A DNA stretch of 64,000 nucleotides from Danio rerio (GCF_049306965.1 NC_133191.1:10946001-11010000); one strand, 5' to 3'; positions 33,047 to 44,036 are shown, counted from the first letter of the stretch. Program-made: numbers and translations. Notes: generated by a model from the letters alone, not told the origin.

Positions 33047-33549
33047 GCTGCGGTCACACTAGAGCAGGCGTCACCAATCTCGGTCCTCGAGGGCTGGTGT
33101 CCCTGCAGGGTTTAGCTCCAACTTGCCTCAACACACCTGCCTGGATGTTTTAAGTATACCTAGCAAGACCTTAATTAGCTTGTTCAGGTGTGTTTGATTA
33201 GGGTTGGAGCTTAAATCTGCAGGACACCGGCCCTCCAGGAACAAGTTTGGTGACCACTTCACTAGAGTTTGTGTGTGCGAAATTCTGTTCTACGGTGCTG
33301 CGAAAAGGGGCGGGATTAAACAAGATGATTAGACATTTAAAAAAGTAAGCGATTGGTTCAAGTTTTAAATTTCTGTCCACAAAGGCCATGTTTTGATCTT
33401 CGATTGGTCTCATGCAATCATGTGATTTAATTTCAGAGTTTAATAAGCTTGAACTAGCAAATGCAGCGAACTGCGAATCTTGTCTTGCGTTTCTGGTCTG
33501 AAGCATTTGCGAGCGTATGAATGGAGGTCTATGGGGAGTGCGACCGCAG
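33047..33549. mobile_element. MITE with GCTGCGGTCACACTAGAG / GCGACCGCAG ends
   Basis: Same family as 4689 and 7859 (AAAAGGGGCGGGATTAAACA, TTCGATTGGTCTCATG). Reverse frame of 102 codons at 33198 is a shadow. Confidence 0.75.
33065..33259. mobile_element. hAT MITE with perfect 8-bp target duplication
   Basis: Ends CAGGCGTCACCAATCTCGGT and (complement) AAGTGGTCACCAAACTTGTT. Flanked by CACTAGAG at 33057-33064 and 33260-33267. It interrupts the TTAA-type MITE right after that element's own end. Confidence 0.9.
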
Positions 33550-33729
33550 ATGTAGTGTGTTGAAGCAGGGTTGGAACTAAACTGTGCAGAGCTGTGGCCC
33601 TGTTAAATACTGCCAGAATTTTAAAGGAATAAAATGATGTATATAATCAGGGTATATACTTCACACGGGGCATATACAGGGTACAATACTTTAACAATGT
33701 AGATATGAAAATAAAATAGTCACCTGCTT

Positions 33730-34296
33730 TGAATGTTATCACTCGATTGAATGGGTGGTATCATTAGTTATCAGCAGATAGATATGGGCCAGTAGTGGCC
33801 CTTTGCGCCTACTGGTAGCCACAGAAGGCCATTATCATCCATCCACGTGGTTAATCAGCTATACTAATAGAGAAGACTCCAGATCCAGGTCTGTTTTTAC
33901 ATTACTGTGACAGTTGGGTGTTGGGTTTTGGGTTGGGTAGACGTTAATAAATTCAATTAATGGGAAATTTAATAAATAATATAAACAATTCTCTTTCCTA
34001 GCGATGGGTTGGGGTTCAAAGGGCATCCGCTGCGTAAAAATGTGCTGGATAAGTTGGTCGCTGTGGCGACCCCAGATTAATAAAGGGGACTGAGCTAAAA
34101 AGAAAATAAAGGAATGAATAAATAATTCTCATTAACTCTGGCCGCAGCTGTACGTGATCTGTAGCTGATTAGCTATGTGGATGGATGATAACGGCCTTCT
34201 GACTCTTCCAGTAGGCGCAGAAGACCTCTACTGGTCCATATCTATCAGCTGATAACCACTGGTAACGTCCATCTAATCGAATCATAACATTCGAAA
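33730..34296. mobile_element. Foldback element with a DANA fragment in its loop
   Basis: The left arm (TGAATGTTATCACTCGATT, ATCAGCAGATAGATATGGGC, GCGCCTACTGG, CCATTATCATCCATCCACG) is inverted in the right arm (GTGGATGGATGATAACGG, CCAGTAGGCGC, GGTCCATATCTATCAGCTGA, AATCATAACATTCGAA). Arms of about 130-150 bp. The loop holds the SINE fragment at 33994-34128. Confidence 0.8.
33994..34128 (+). mobile_element. DANA SINE 3' fragment
   Basis: GCGATGGGTTGGGGTTCAAA, GGGCATCCGCTGCGTAAAAA and AATAAAGGGGACTGAGC. A 7-base AATTCTC repeat flanks it. Confidence 0.88.
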
Positions 34297-36000
34297 TAGT
34301 AGAGTTTAGTGCATGTGTAAATCTGCTGAAGTGAAAATGAGAAAACGACCCCTGTAACTGAAATGTAAAGACACGAAATGATCAAATGTGACAAAAGATT
34401 TACATTTTAGATGTTTCTTTTACATTAGTCTGAAAAAAAAAAGTCAAAAAGCCTTTTAAAAAGCCAGTGCGTCACCTAACACTTTAACTCTCTAAAGGTT
34501 CTTTTCTATAGTGCCTATACTTGAAGACTTCGATGAAAGAATGAAGGGATATTATCAGTTGCACATATTATACTTGTTTTTCTGTTCCTGCATATGGATT
34601 GTCGTTTATATTATTTTGTCTTGTGCCATTGTTTCAGGTTGTTTTGTCTGTGAATGTTTATAAGTAGATTAAGATGAAATGAGTCCAGGATCAAAATACA
34701 CTATTAAAGGTTTTTATTTTTATTTTTATTGTTGTTAGTGGAATATCTTGCTGCACTTTGAAAATATAATTTTTTTTCCATTTATACTTTAATGTGTTCC
34801 GTTATAAACAACATACTGTAAAAATGTCTGCTAAGGAATCTTTTCCCATAGTTTGTGGTTTATAGGTGTTGTCCATTTGTTTATGCTTTAGAGTTGCATT
34901 ATGGGAACCTGACATTACAGCTCAAAAATGGCCTGACAGTACTTTTTCTGCTATGTTATCAATTCCCTGTGATATTTGTCTTCATTTTCCAAAATTTCTT
35001 AAGTGATGATTAAGGAAGCAATGCAATTTTAACAGTATTTACTATGATTTTTAATTTTATTTTGGAGAAAGTATTATTTATTTTAGTTTGGCTTCAATAA
35101 AAGCAGTTTTTATTATTGTTTTAAATAATTAATTGAATTGTTAATTAATACATTTTAAGGTCAATATTATTATGCCCTTTAAATTTTTTGTTCTTTTATT
35201 AAGTACAGATCAAACTACTTTTATTCCATAACTTGCATATAGTTCACCTAATTAAGCTTTTTAATTGCCTTTAAATTAAGCATTTTAAGCTGAATACTTA
35301 AATAAGTTATTAGAAATTAGTTGTCAAAACTATTATGTTTAGAAATGTATTGACAAATCTTCTTTCCATTAAACATCACTTGGGAAGTATTATGTTTACA
35401 ACTTGTAATATTCTTTTCCAGAATCTTAATTGTCGCTTTATTTTCTATTGTACTTAAATATTTTTTAGACTTAATAAACAGGGTAATGGTCTCTAGTTGT
35501 CTGCATTTATCAATTGTGTGCACAATGAAAATAAGGAAATCTTAAAGGAAATAAAACTGCAAAGTACACAATCTCTCAGTTCTGCTTTATATAATGATAA
35601 TAGGTTATGTATAAATATTGGTATATAAATATGTGAAAGATCAGTATCTGTAATATAGAGGTTTAAAGAAGTAAAAGAGCTGACAAATTAGCAAAAGAAA
35701 TTTAAATCATAATGATAAAACAAACAAAAAAAAGGATTGAAGATTACTGGGAAAATATTTTAAACTCAGACAAAAAAGAAGAGAATAAAGTTTAAGTTAA
35801 AACAATGACTGAAAACAGAACAGAAGTTAGGACACAAGAAATGTTGCTACAGCCTGTTTAATTATCTGTAAGAAATCGGCTGTATGTATGTGTATATTAA
35901 AAAGCAAGATTTTAAAGCAATGAAGCCATTTTTACCCACTCCAATATAGTTGGTGGCGCTATGCACAGTTAACGCTGGTGCGCAACTCCCCAGAAACAAG
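34297..36000. other. Mostly AT-rich intergenic DNA upstream of the Gag-zinc-finger gene
   Basis: No exon seen. A word near 34879 (TTTATGCTTTAGAGTTGCAT, then TATGGGAACC) resembles the 3' untranslated region of the membrane-protein gene at 31979, hinting at a diverged duplicate. The end of the block (35950-36000: GTGGCGCTATGCACAGTTAA, GGTGCGCAACTCCCCAG) is GC-richer and may be promoter. Confidence 0.4.
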
Positions 36001-36048
36001 ATGAAGAAGAAAAAGAAGACGAAGAAGAAATTTGCTGATATGTTTTGA
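36001..36048 (+). promoter_or_regulatory. Upstream open reading frame in the leader of the Gag-zinc-finger gene
   Basis: A 16-codon frame ATG...TGA in a GAAGAAG-rich leader would encode the Lys-rich MKKKKKTKKKFADMF. It ends 49 bases before the main ATG at 36098, so if the leader is transcribed this uORF could damp translation. Confidence 0.35.
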
Positions 36049-36097
36049 CTCGTTAATTCAAAGTAAACTAGCGACGAAGAAAGTTGTTTGACGGAAT

Positions 36098-36649
36098 ATG
36101 GCCCGAATCGGACGACTGGATGAGTATGAGCCAGAACATGAATCGTGGTCTGCATATGTTGAGCGGGTAGAATTGTTCATGATCGCTAATGATGTGGACG
36201 ATACAAAGCAAGTGGCGACTTTGCTTACTGCTATGGGAGCTTCCACTTACAGATTATTGCGGGATCTAGTTCAACCATTAAAGCCTAAGGATAAAACATT
36301 TAGCGAGATTGTCAGTATACTACAAGCACACTTTGAAAACAAGGAGTTAATAAAAGCCGAACGCTTGCGGTTTCAGCGCCGTGTTCAAAAACCGGATAAA
36401 ACTATTTCCCAGTATGTCGATGAACTCGCAGAATATGCGGCCAAATGTGATTTTGGGGCAAGTTTTGAAGACGCTTTACGTGATCGATTTGTTAACGGAC
36501 TACAAAATGAAGCATGCCAAAAAAGATTGCTCTCCGAGGACGCGCTGACTTTTGCACGCGCGGTTGAAATCGCTCTCAGCCTGGAAGAAACGGCTCAGGA
36601 ACCGCAACAGCCGAGGAAAACCACGCTTTCAATGGCACCTGTGATTAAG
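36098..36649 (+). CDS. Exon 1: Gag capsid-like domain
   Basis: 552 nt, 184 codons, intact. Begins MARIGRLDEYEPEHESWSAY and continues with Gag motifs such as AYVERVELFMIAND, TLLTAMG and ISQYVDELAEYAAKCDFG. Donor AAG|GTAACC at 36650. Without splicing the frame runs only 21 codons further, to 36715. No flanking LTRs or pol remnants are visible. Confidence 0.8.
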
Positions 36650-39600
36650 GTAACCTTAAAGAAGAAAACTGCATTTGTTTCTCCCAGGAATGTTTATTTA
36701 AAAAACTATAAATGATGTTAGTGTGGATGTTTAGCCATATAAAAAACAAAAACATACAGTTAAAGAGAACTCTCACGTGGAATCTACTTTTGAGGAGAAT
36801 GACTTGCACAAACAACTGTAAATATATATGATATGTTTATTCTAATAATGTTTAAAATTTCCAATCCCAAATGGCGTCAAATGCAATATATGCCACAATT
36901 TAAAGCTTAATAGCATTTGAGGAGAAGGACTTGTTGACATCTTGAAAACTTGAGCAGGTATTGAAAGATAAAATGTTGTACGTAAGAAATCCAGGTTGTA
37001 TTATTGACAAATACAGAAGTGTAACTGTAAGTGATTCTCCTCATGCTATAGGACTCATTACTTACCATTTACTTGGTTCATGAGTTTCTTCTGTTGATAA
37101 CAAAAGAAGTAAATTGAAGAATGCTGAAAATTTGTAACCACTGACCTCCATAGTATTTGTTTTTGCTCTTATAGAAGTCAATGGTTACAGGTTTTGAGCT
37201 GTCTTCAAATTATCCTCTTCTGTGTTCAACCGAAGAAAGAAACATAAAGGTTTGGATGAAACCACTTGAGGGAGAGTAAATAATAAGTAAACTGAAATTT
37301 TTGGGTGAACTATCCCTTTAGGGCTCTGTTCCAATCCCTGTTACTTTTGAAAGCTTTTTAACTGCATTCCATGCCTAGTACCTGGGATTTAATACCACCT
37401 CTGGTGAGCTTCCAAGCAAGCCAAACATTTACTAAAGCATGACGTGTACACACTTCTAATCATTGATTGGTCAGAGAGAATCTGCACTACTTGTGTAATT
37501 GGATTTGTGACACCTAGGTATGGGCTGGTATAGAATTCCTTGGATAAAAATATTATGATTTGACGGTATTGGGATTAGTGCTCTAAAACATATTCTTTTT
37601 AAATGTCTGGGTAAAAAACAATTTGTTTTCCCCCATTAAACACAATATAGTTTTATTTTTTGAGCAACGTTTATAATATTTTGGAGCAGTAAACATGTCA
37701 GGCTAAATAATTCACATTAATCATTTACTTTTGCTTACTTCATTAGTTTCAAAAACAGATTTCTTTACAATTTAAAATTGCATCTTTGGATATCTTTTCT
37801 GCTGGAGATGCTCTTGTCCTAAAGAAAAAAGAACCGTAAATATAAAATTCTACACACACACCATAGGATTGGTATAGCAGAATATTTTTGCGGGTTTTAA
37901 AACCTTGAATTTCCCAAACCGCAATACTTTAAAAACGGTTTTCATTTCATGCCTAGTGACACCAGAAACCAAAACTACTATATTAAACCATTTTATACAA
38001 GTTAAAGACGCCTGAAATGCCTGCATCCTGGTCAGTAGAGGAGGACCAGATGCAAGTTAGTAGCCAAAGAGTAGATCCAGTGAGAGCAGGAAGGATGACC
38101 TGAAATGAAAGTTTTTCAGGATGTCATTGCAGTAGACGTAGTGGAACGATAGTGATGATCACACTTTAACCGACATTAAACTGAAGTGAAAATGCAGTGG
38201 GAAAGGGGCTTTAGATGGATTTCACTGCCAACACACAAAACACTCACTCAGTCACATATCCTATATTCAAAGGGTTGGTCCACTACGATATCCTATTTTA
38301 AACTTCAGTTGATGTGTAATGTATCTCTGTGAACACAAAAAACATCTCTGAATGTAAGACGCTCAAAGTTTAATGCAAAGAGAGGCATTGGCTTTTACAA
38401 CGTTAGCTTAGCAAAGCCTACTGAGAACGAAGTTTGGGGACTACAAAAAAATACATTCAGGCTAGTGAGATCACAAACGCTTCAGGTTATGCAAATTCAC
38501 CATGCGCATACACCCTGCGCAGCAAAGGGGCGTCAAAAACCTCTGTAAACAGCCACAATCTTCACCAGCAATGCACTGTCTGACTATGCGGCCGATTTCC
38601 GTGCATTACACATTACTTACACATGCTTATTCTGAATATACGTGAAAGACTCTTGTCAGATTTTATTTTAGAGTGCAGGTGTGCGGTTCAGCTGTGTCCT
38701 CTGTGTCATTTTTCTGTCCGATTGAGGCACAAACTGATATGGCTAACAGCTACTCAGACTGTTTACACATCGCAAAAGCGCATGCTTTTAGGGGCGTGAC
38801 GCTTTTCCTGGTGACATAGAGCTGATCCGAGAATCACAGCACAGTATGTTAGCCGACCAATCAGAGCCTCTTGAACTTTCGGAGGAACTAGGAAATATAT
38901 GACATTTTATAAATGTCATTTTAATGTAAGCTGAGTAGCTGTATATTATCTGAGTAAGATGTATAAAAAAGATTAAAAATGAGATTTTTCTACAAATAAA
39001 GCATGAGCACACATTGCTTTGCATCTTATAAACACAACCAAGCCTTGAAAATACTCTCTGGACCACCTCTTTAACGGTTGATAACTCTTGCACAGCAACT
39101 GCTTTATTACTAATAACAAATCATTGTTTGTCATGTTTTACAGCATCCTACGCATTTTCAATCCAAGCCTGATGCAGAAGAGTTCTTTCGAAACGGGGGC
39201 TTTGAATGTCCCTGCTGCCCTTTCATTGCAAAGGAAAATTATGCTTTTAAAGTTCACACGGATACCCATATAAGGAATGCAGTGAGGCACGAAGGTACGG
39301 TGGCAACATCTCATAAAATATTAATTGATTTTTGGACATGTATACAGTTGAAGTCAGAATTATTAGCCCCCCTTTGAATTTTTTTTTTCTCTTTTAAATA
39401 TTTCCCAAATTATGTTTAACAGAGAAAGGAAATTTTTGCAGTATGTCTGATAATATTTTTTCTTCTGGAGAAAGTTTTTTGTTTTATTTCAGCTAGAATA
39501 AAAGCAGTTTTAATTAAAAATAAAAACATTTTAAGTCCTTATTAGCCCCTTTAAGCTATATTTTTTTCGATGGTCTACAGAACAAACCATCATTATACAA

Positions 39601-42600
39601 TAACTTGGCTAATTACCCTAGCCTGCCTAGTTAACCTAATTAACCTAGTTTACCCTTTAAGGCCGTACTCGCACTAGGTACAGTTGCCTCGAACCTGGCC
39701 AAAGCACGCTTGTCCCCCCTCCCGTCTCCCCTGACGGCCCGCGCTCACACCATATCGGGCCTCGGCACGCTTGCGTCATCGCTGCTGCGCTGTTCAGAAG
39801 CGCTCTCTATGGCAAGCCTTTTTAGCACTTAAATCTTTGTTCTGACTCCATAAATATATTTAGAGATATCTCTAATTATATTTTGACTAGTCATAATTAT
39901 AATTCGACTAGTCAGAATAACAATTAGAGATATCTGCAATTGCAATTGTACTAGTACGAAATCAGATTGGACATATCTGCAAATATATTATGACTAGTCA
40001 TATTGACTTCCATTGAAAAATATTTTTTTACTAGTCATAATACATTTGGAGATGTCTTTAATTCGTCATATTTAGAAATATTTACAAATATATTTGAAGA
40101 TATCTTTAATTAATTTAGTCGAATTACAGTTGTAGATATCTTGAATTGGATTTTTGACGAGTCAAAACTCATTTAGAGATATCTGCAAATATTTTTCAAT
40201 GGAAGTCAATGGAGGAATATGACTAGTCATAATATATTTGCAGATACTAGTACAATTGTAATTGCAGATATCTCTAATTGTCATTCTGACTAGTCGAATT
40301 ATAATTATGACTAGTCAAAATATAATTATATCTCTAAATATATTTATGGATAGTCAGAACAAGGTTTAAATGCTAAAACGGCTTGCCATACGCTCTCACC
40401 CAGTAGCACAGTGGAGATTTCTCTAGTTATATCGTTTCAGTCGTTTGTTATGCAGTGACATGCAGTCAAATATTTCGCCAAACAGTCCTTAGGGATACGG
40501 TGACACGCAGTCAGATATTTTACCGGACAGATCTGCCACTTTTGGCGCTCATAAACAATCATAAAGCTCTCGTGCTGCAGGAATGAGGAGGTCTGCTGAA
40601 GGCGCGCAGCTGTCATGCTGTGAGGAGTTCTCGTCTTTAATAAACTACGGCAGTTTGCGATCACTGAACAGTAAGAATGATTAATAAATCCATATGAAAC
40701 AGCCCCTTAAAAGTCACGTCTCGCTTTCGGTTGAAGTGATCGGTTGAAGTGAGCCGGTTGAAGTGAGCCCAAGTGATCCGCGCTCAGGCACACCTCTTCC
40801 AACCGGGCCAGGGCCGGCCAAGTGAACCGTGCTTGAGCCCGATTCAGCGCACTCACACTTCTTAAACGATCCGGGAAACGGGCCTGGGCACAGTACGGAT
40901 GGCATAGTGTGAGTAGGCCCTAACTGTCACTTTAAGCTGTACAGAAGTGTCTTGAAATATATCTAGTCAAATACTATTTACTGTCTTCATGGCAAAGATA
41001 AAATAAATCGGTCATTAGAGATGAGTTATTAAAACTATTATCTTTAGAAATGTGTTGAAAAATCTTCTCTCTGTTAAACAGAAATTGGGGAAAAAATAAA
41101 CAGGGGGGCTAAAAATTTAAGGGGGCTAATCATTCTGACTTCAACTGTACATTGTATGTAGTAGGGCTGCACGATACTGAGAAAATCTATTACGATATGA
41201 ATACAATTTCCCCAGATAACTTAATATGTCTATTTGGGTAGAATTTATAATTTTTGATTGTTTGGGAAGATTCTGCAGTGGGAGTGCGTCTTTATAAAAT
41301 TTAATAAACAATCTATAAACTTTTTGGTGTCCCTCAACACATACATTTCTGTATTTGCATGTGTAGTGAGTATTTTCATGCATAACAATCTATAAATATA
41401 TGGAATAAAATCAATGCCTGAAGTATTGAAATAATAAGCTTGTCGAAAAGCACTAACTGAAAAAAAATAATACATTGACTTAACAACTGCTTGCATTTTA
41501 ATGACTTGAATTGATGGGGTTTGTAATTTTTTTAGGTCGTGAAATTTAACACAGCTGTTTATTTAAGCTGTCAATATTTTAATTCAAAACACAATTTCAT
41601 ACTTCAATTCAAATTTCATATTCAACTTCCAGAGTTCACTTCCAAAATATTCAGTATACAAAGTATAACATTAAAAAGGCAATTTTCTGTTAATTTTATT
41701 TCCGTAAAAAAAAAATGTTTAAGGGGTTAACCTATTGAGGGGTTATCAATATTAGGCTATGAAGAGTTTGTGTTCGTATCACCTTTTAACATTGTTTAAA
41801 CGCACCCTGGCATGTTAGGATTGGGATAGGCTATCGGCTAGAATTTTTCTTACCCAATTTACAAATAATTTAACTTGTTTTAGGCAAACAATCACTTAAT
41901 TTTGAGGTGTTCTTTTTTTTTTTTTTTTTTTTTTAAAGAAGACATTATTTCTCATGCTATTTTATGTGTCTAGTATGTATCTTGATTTAAAAAAATTAAA
42001 TATTTGGATTAGAAGCAGGACAAAGCTACTTAGTTATTTATGTTATTATTATTATAACAACTCAGGGATGAGCTTTTTTGAATGAACAGTTGAAAATTAA
42101 TGCTTTTTTTCCCCGATTCATTGATTAATCGAAAAAATAATCGACAGATTAATCGATTATTAAAATAATCGTTAGTTGCAGCCGTACTATTTTCATTATT
42201 TAAATTCCAATATTATTATTATTATTATTATTATTGGACATTTTAGTAGTACAATATACTTACATTAATCTTCCTATTAGTTATTGTAAATCAATATTTC
42301 TTTTTATCTTCATTAGCTAACAGCCTTTCTCTTAATTTTCCAAATTTTTGGGGTTTGTTAAATAAATTTTTCGACAAGCTTTTTTATTTCAATACTTTGG
42401 GCATTGATTTTCTTCTATATAAATACAATCAAGAAAAATATACAATTAAAAGTGTTTAATTGTTTTTCAGAGTCTATCGCTATTCAAGTGCAGTAACTGA
42501 ATGATAAAATGCTTTTAAGGTCATTATACAATCACACAACAAAAACACATGCAAGTGATGAAATATAATACAAACTTAGCGCTGCATATTCTGCGATGTG

Positions 42601-43333
42601 ACTATTGCGAATGATCACACTGTGATATCAATGCTGAAACAATATGTTGTGCAGCCCTAGTGTGTCAAATTTAAAATTGTACTTGCACCTTAATGTGAAG
42701 ATTGCCAAGATGAGCTGTAGTTTCTTGGAAACAACTGAAGTTATGTTTTTGTTTATCTGTTTGTGTGTGTTTCGTGACACTTGATGTGTATACTATTCTC
42801 TTCAGTGTTGCTAACTTTGCTTCAATGATTTTGCAGGTTACTTCATCTCAAAATGCAGTAAGCCGTGCAGGAGCGCAGCCCATTTTCACTGTCTCTACTG
42901 CAGCCAGACATTAGTACGCAGAGAACAATTCGCTCGGCATGTTGCCGGTTGTCCTAATACAGAGCCGTCTGTTGCAGCTTCTTCACCTCTGCCTCCCTCT
43001 CTCTTTGTAGCTGCAGGCCCCACATCCCCACCCTGTGCTGCTTTAGTTACTCAGTCTCCACCTGCACCTCCATCTCCCTTGGTAGCTCCAAAACCACCCA
43101 TAGTTATTTTAGTTGCCAAGTCTCTAGTATCCACCCCCTGTTCCGCTGATCCAGTCACTTTTGAACCACCCCCAAAGTTGCAAAAGAAGGGAGAAAATGC
43201 GAAAAAAAAAAAAAATGAGAAGGTCATATGTCCTGATTGTGGACTGGCACTTAACAAGAGAAATGTAAAGACGCATTTTCAGAGACGGCATGCTCCAAAA
43301 ATCGACATTATCACCGAGGACCAGCTGAATTAA
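36098..43333 (+). CDS. Gag-capsid/zinc-finger fusion protein, three exons, 399 codons
   Basis: Exons 36098-36649, 39144-39294 and 42837-43333 join in frame (phase 0, then phase 1) with AG/GT borders and sum to 1200 nt including TAA. Residues 1-184 form a Ty3/Gypsy-type Gag capsid-like domain (retrotransposon gag family), with W17/Y20 near the start, a DFG at 118-120 and a LRDRFVNGL motif at 127-135. No CCHC knuckle, protease or reverse transcriptase follows. Residues 206-226 are a C-x2-C-x12-H-x3-H finger, 253-273 a C-x2-C-x12-H-x3-C finger, and 366-386 a C-x2-C-x11-H-x4-H finger. A Pro/Ser/Val-rich linker of about 90 residues with a Lys-rich end separates the last two. An in-frame TGA three codons before the ATG fixes the start, and ATGG is a good context. 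It reads as a host gene made from a captured gag, as known for SCAN-, PNMA- and Arc-type genes. Likely a nuclear, self-associating DNA- or RNA-binding protein; that function is inferred. Confidence 0.7.
36716..37069. other. Intron 1, unique part
   Basis: AT-rich, no exon seen. Confidence 0.5.
37070..37321. mobile_element. MITE ending TTGGGTGAACTATCCCTTTA
   Basis: The right end TTTTGGGTGAACTATCCCTT, and the internal pair AAATTTGTAACCACTGACCT / AATGGTTACAGGTTTTGAGC, are those of a common zebrafish MITE. A sister copy lies at 53309-53597. The left end is unclear. Confidence 0.6.
37322..38268. other. Intron 1, no exon seen
   Basis: 37500-37960 holds GGTATGGGCTGGTATAGAAT and later AAACCGCAATACTTTAAAAA, which may be the ends of a decayed hAT element. 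Confidence 0.35.
38269..39073. mobile_element. MITE with AAAGGGTTGGTCCAC / GTGGACCACCTCTTT-like ends
   Basis: Left AAAGGGTTGGTCCACTACG and right CTCTGGACCACCTCTTT are inverted. About 800 bp. Ends 70 bases before exon 2 of the Gag-zinc-finger gene. A 101-codon reverse frame inside it is a shadow. Confidence 0.65.
39144..39294 (+). CDS. Exon 2: first C2H2 zinc finger
   Basis: 151 nt, acceptor TGTTTTACAG, donor GTACGG, exit phase 1. Encodes HPTHFQSKPDAEEFFRNGG and a classical finger with FECPCCPF at its start, conserved-type aromatic at the middle and HTDTH at its end. Confidence 0.72.
39345..41147 (+). mobile_element. Tc1/mariner-type MITE split by a large foldback element
   Basis: Left end CAGTTGAAGTCAGAATTATT after TA at 39343; right end GGGGGCTAATCATTCTGACT, TCAACTG before TA at 41148. 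Between 39661 and 40919 a second element is inserted. The body flanks match the uninterrupted copy at 16658. Confidence 0.85.
39661..40919. mobile_element. Foldback element with GGCCGTACTCGCACTA ends
   Basis: The outer ends GGCCGTACTCGCACTAGG and (complement) GGCCTACTCACACTATGC are inverted, flanked inside by GC-rich arms. The centre (about 39802-40395) is a palindrome of nearly 300-base arms built of GACTAGTC, AGATATCT and TAATTATAATT words. The flanking duplication is not clear. The inner GC-rich part carries CGGGCC/GGCCGG words that could mislead promoter calls. Reverse frames of 63 and 75 codons are shadows. Confidence 0.75.
41162..42659. mobile_element. hAT-type element with TAGGGCTGCACGAT / TTGTGCAGCCCTA ends, partly composite
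   Basis: The ends are inverted repeats of a familiar hAT type. Near 42098-42190 the words ATTGATTAATCGA, CGATTATTAAAATAATCG and TTAGTTGCAGCC are the end of a different hAT family, so another insertion has occurred. The interior has only short frames (80-83 codons, reverse, mutual shadows) and no clear transposase. The poor flanking match (gtatgtag/gtgtgtca) suggests age. Confidence 0.7.
42837..43333 (+). CDS. Exon 3: two zinc fingers and proline-rich linker
   Basis: 497 nt from a TTTTGCAG acceptor to TAA. A CCHC finger comes first (HFHCLYCSQTLVRREQF), then about 90 residues rich in Pro, Ser, Ala and Val, a Lys-rich KKKKNEKV and the last finger ICPDCGLALNKRNVKTH. The 14-base A run inside the Lys stretch (43202-43215) is a slippage-prone site. 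Confidence 0.75.
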
Positions 43334-43836
43334 GTCACAGCACGTGGCTAATATTAATGGGTGTCTGAAGTAGCCAAATCATTTTAGCACTCATCAGAAA
43401 AACGTGGGACTGTAAACAAAGAGCAACATGCAAACTCGACAGCTGCAGAATGAATGTAGGTTTTAGCAGAAAGATCAAACATTCATTTCTACGAGTGCCA
43501 ACACCTACAGGAACTTGCCCACCAGCAAAAAGGGACATTCTTCTTAAAGGCATAGAAGGTTTTACAGGCCATGGCTGACAGTTGTTGAAGGAACTGATGT
43601 TTAGCAGGACAAAGAGAAGCAAAAGCTGGGTCAAGCACATATGCTTCCAGGAGGATAACATCACACAACATTTTCCTGCTAATGTTGAAGGTTTTTAGGA
43701 AGTGGAAGAAACCCAATACTCACCTGAAGACTAGAATCTGACTTGAATAGTTTTATATACATATATTCAAAAACTGATCCCTTAAAATCCTCGGAGCTTC
43801 ACATCATCTGTAACCTTTTGCACTGAAAGTTTAGAG
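43334..43836 (+). other. 3' flank or 3' untranslated region of the Gag-zinc-finger gene
   Basis: No AATAAA follows within this stretch. The reverse frames of 75-109 codons here are antisense shadows. Confidence 0.45.
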
Positions 43837-44023
43837 GCGGGGTGTCAAACTCAATTCCTGGAGGGCCGAAGCCCTGCACAGTTTAACCTTGCTCCAACCC
43901 ACTTACCTGTAGGTTTCAAACAAGCCCGAAGGACTCAATTAGTTTGATCAGGTGTGTTTAACTAGGGTTGGAACTAAACTGTGCAGAGCTGCGGCCCTTT
44001 TGGAACTGAGTTTGACACCTCTG
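43837..44023. mobile_element. hAT MITE with perfect 8-bp duplication
   Basis: Ends GGGGTGTCAAACTCAATTCC and GAACTGAGTTTGACACCTC. GTTTAGAG at 43829-43836 is repeated exactly at 44024-44031. Confidence 0.9.
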
Positions 44024-44036
44024 GTTTAGAGATATC

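Larger units (their letters stand above)
32948..33603. mobile_element. MITE (GGCCGCAGCTCTGCAC family) containing two successive nested insertions
   Basis: The left arm GGGCCGCAGCTCTGCACAGT and right arm ACTGTGCAGAGCTGTGGCCC are inverted. The element is split by the TTAA-type MITE at 33047-33549, which is itself split by the hAT MITE at 33065-33259. Confidence 0.8.

Noticed and set aside
36716-39143. A continuing pol region after the Gag exon
   Set aside because: No protease, reverse transcriptase or integrase motif seen; intron 1 is AT-rich DNA and MITEs, which argues against a simple retroelement copy.
39661-40919. GC-rich segments as a CpG promoter for exon 2
   Set aside because: They are arms of an inverted-repeat transposon and occur at both ends in inverted order.
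43335-43716. 109- and 75-codon reverse frames
   Set aside because: Antisense to the 3' flank of the zinc-finger gene; the two overlap each other and no promoter or signal is seen.
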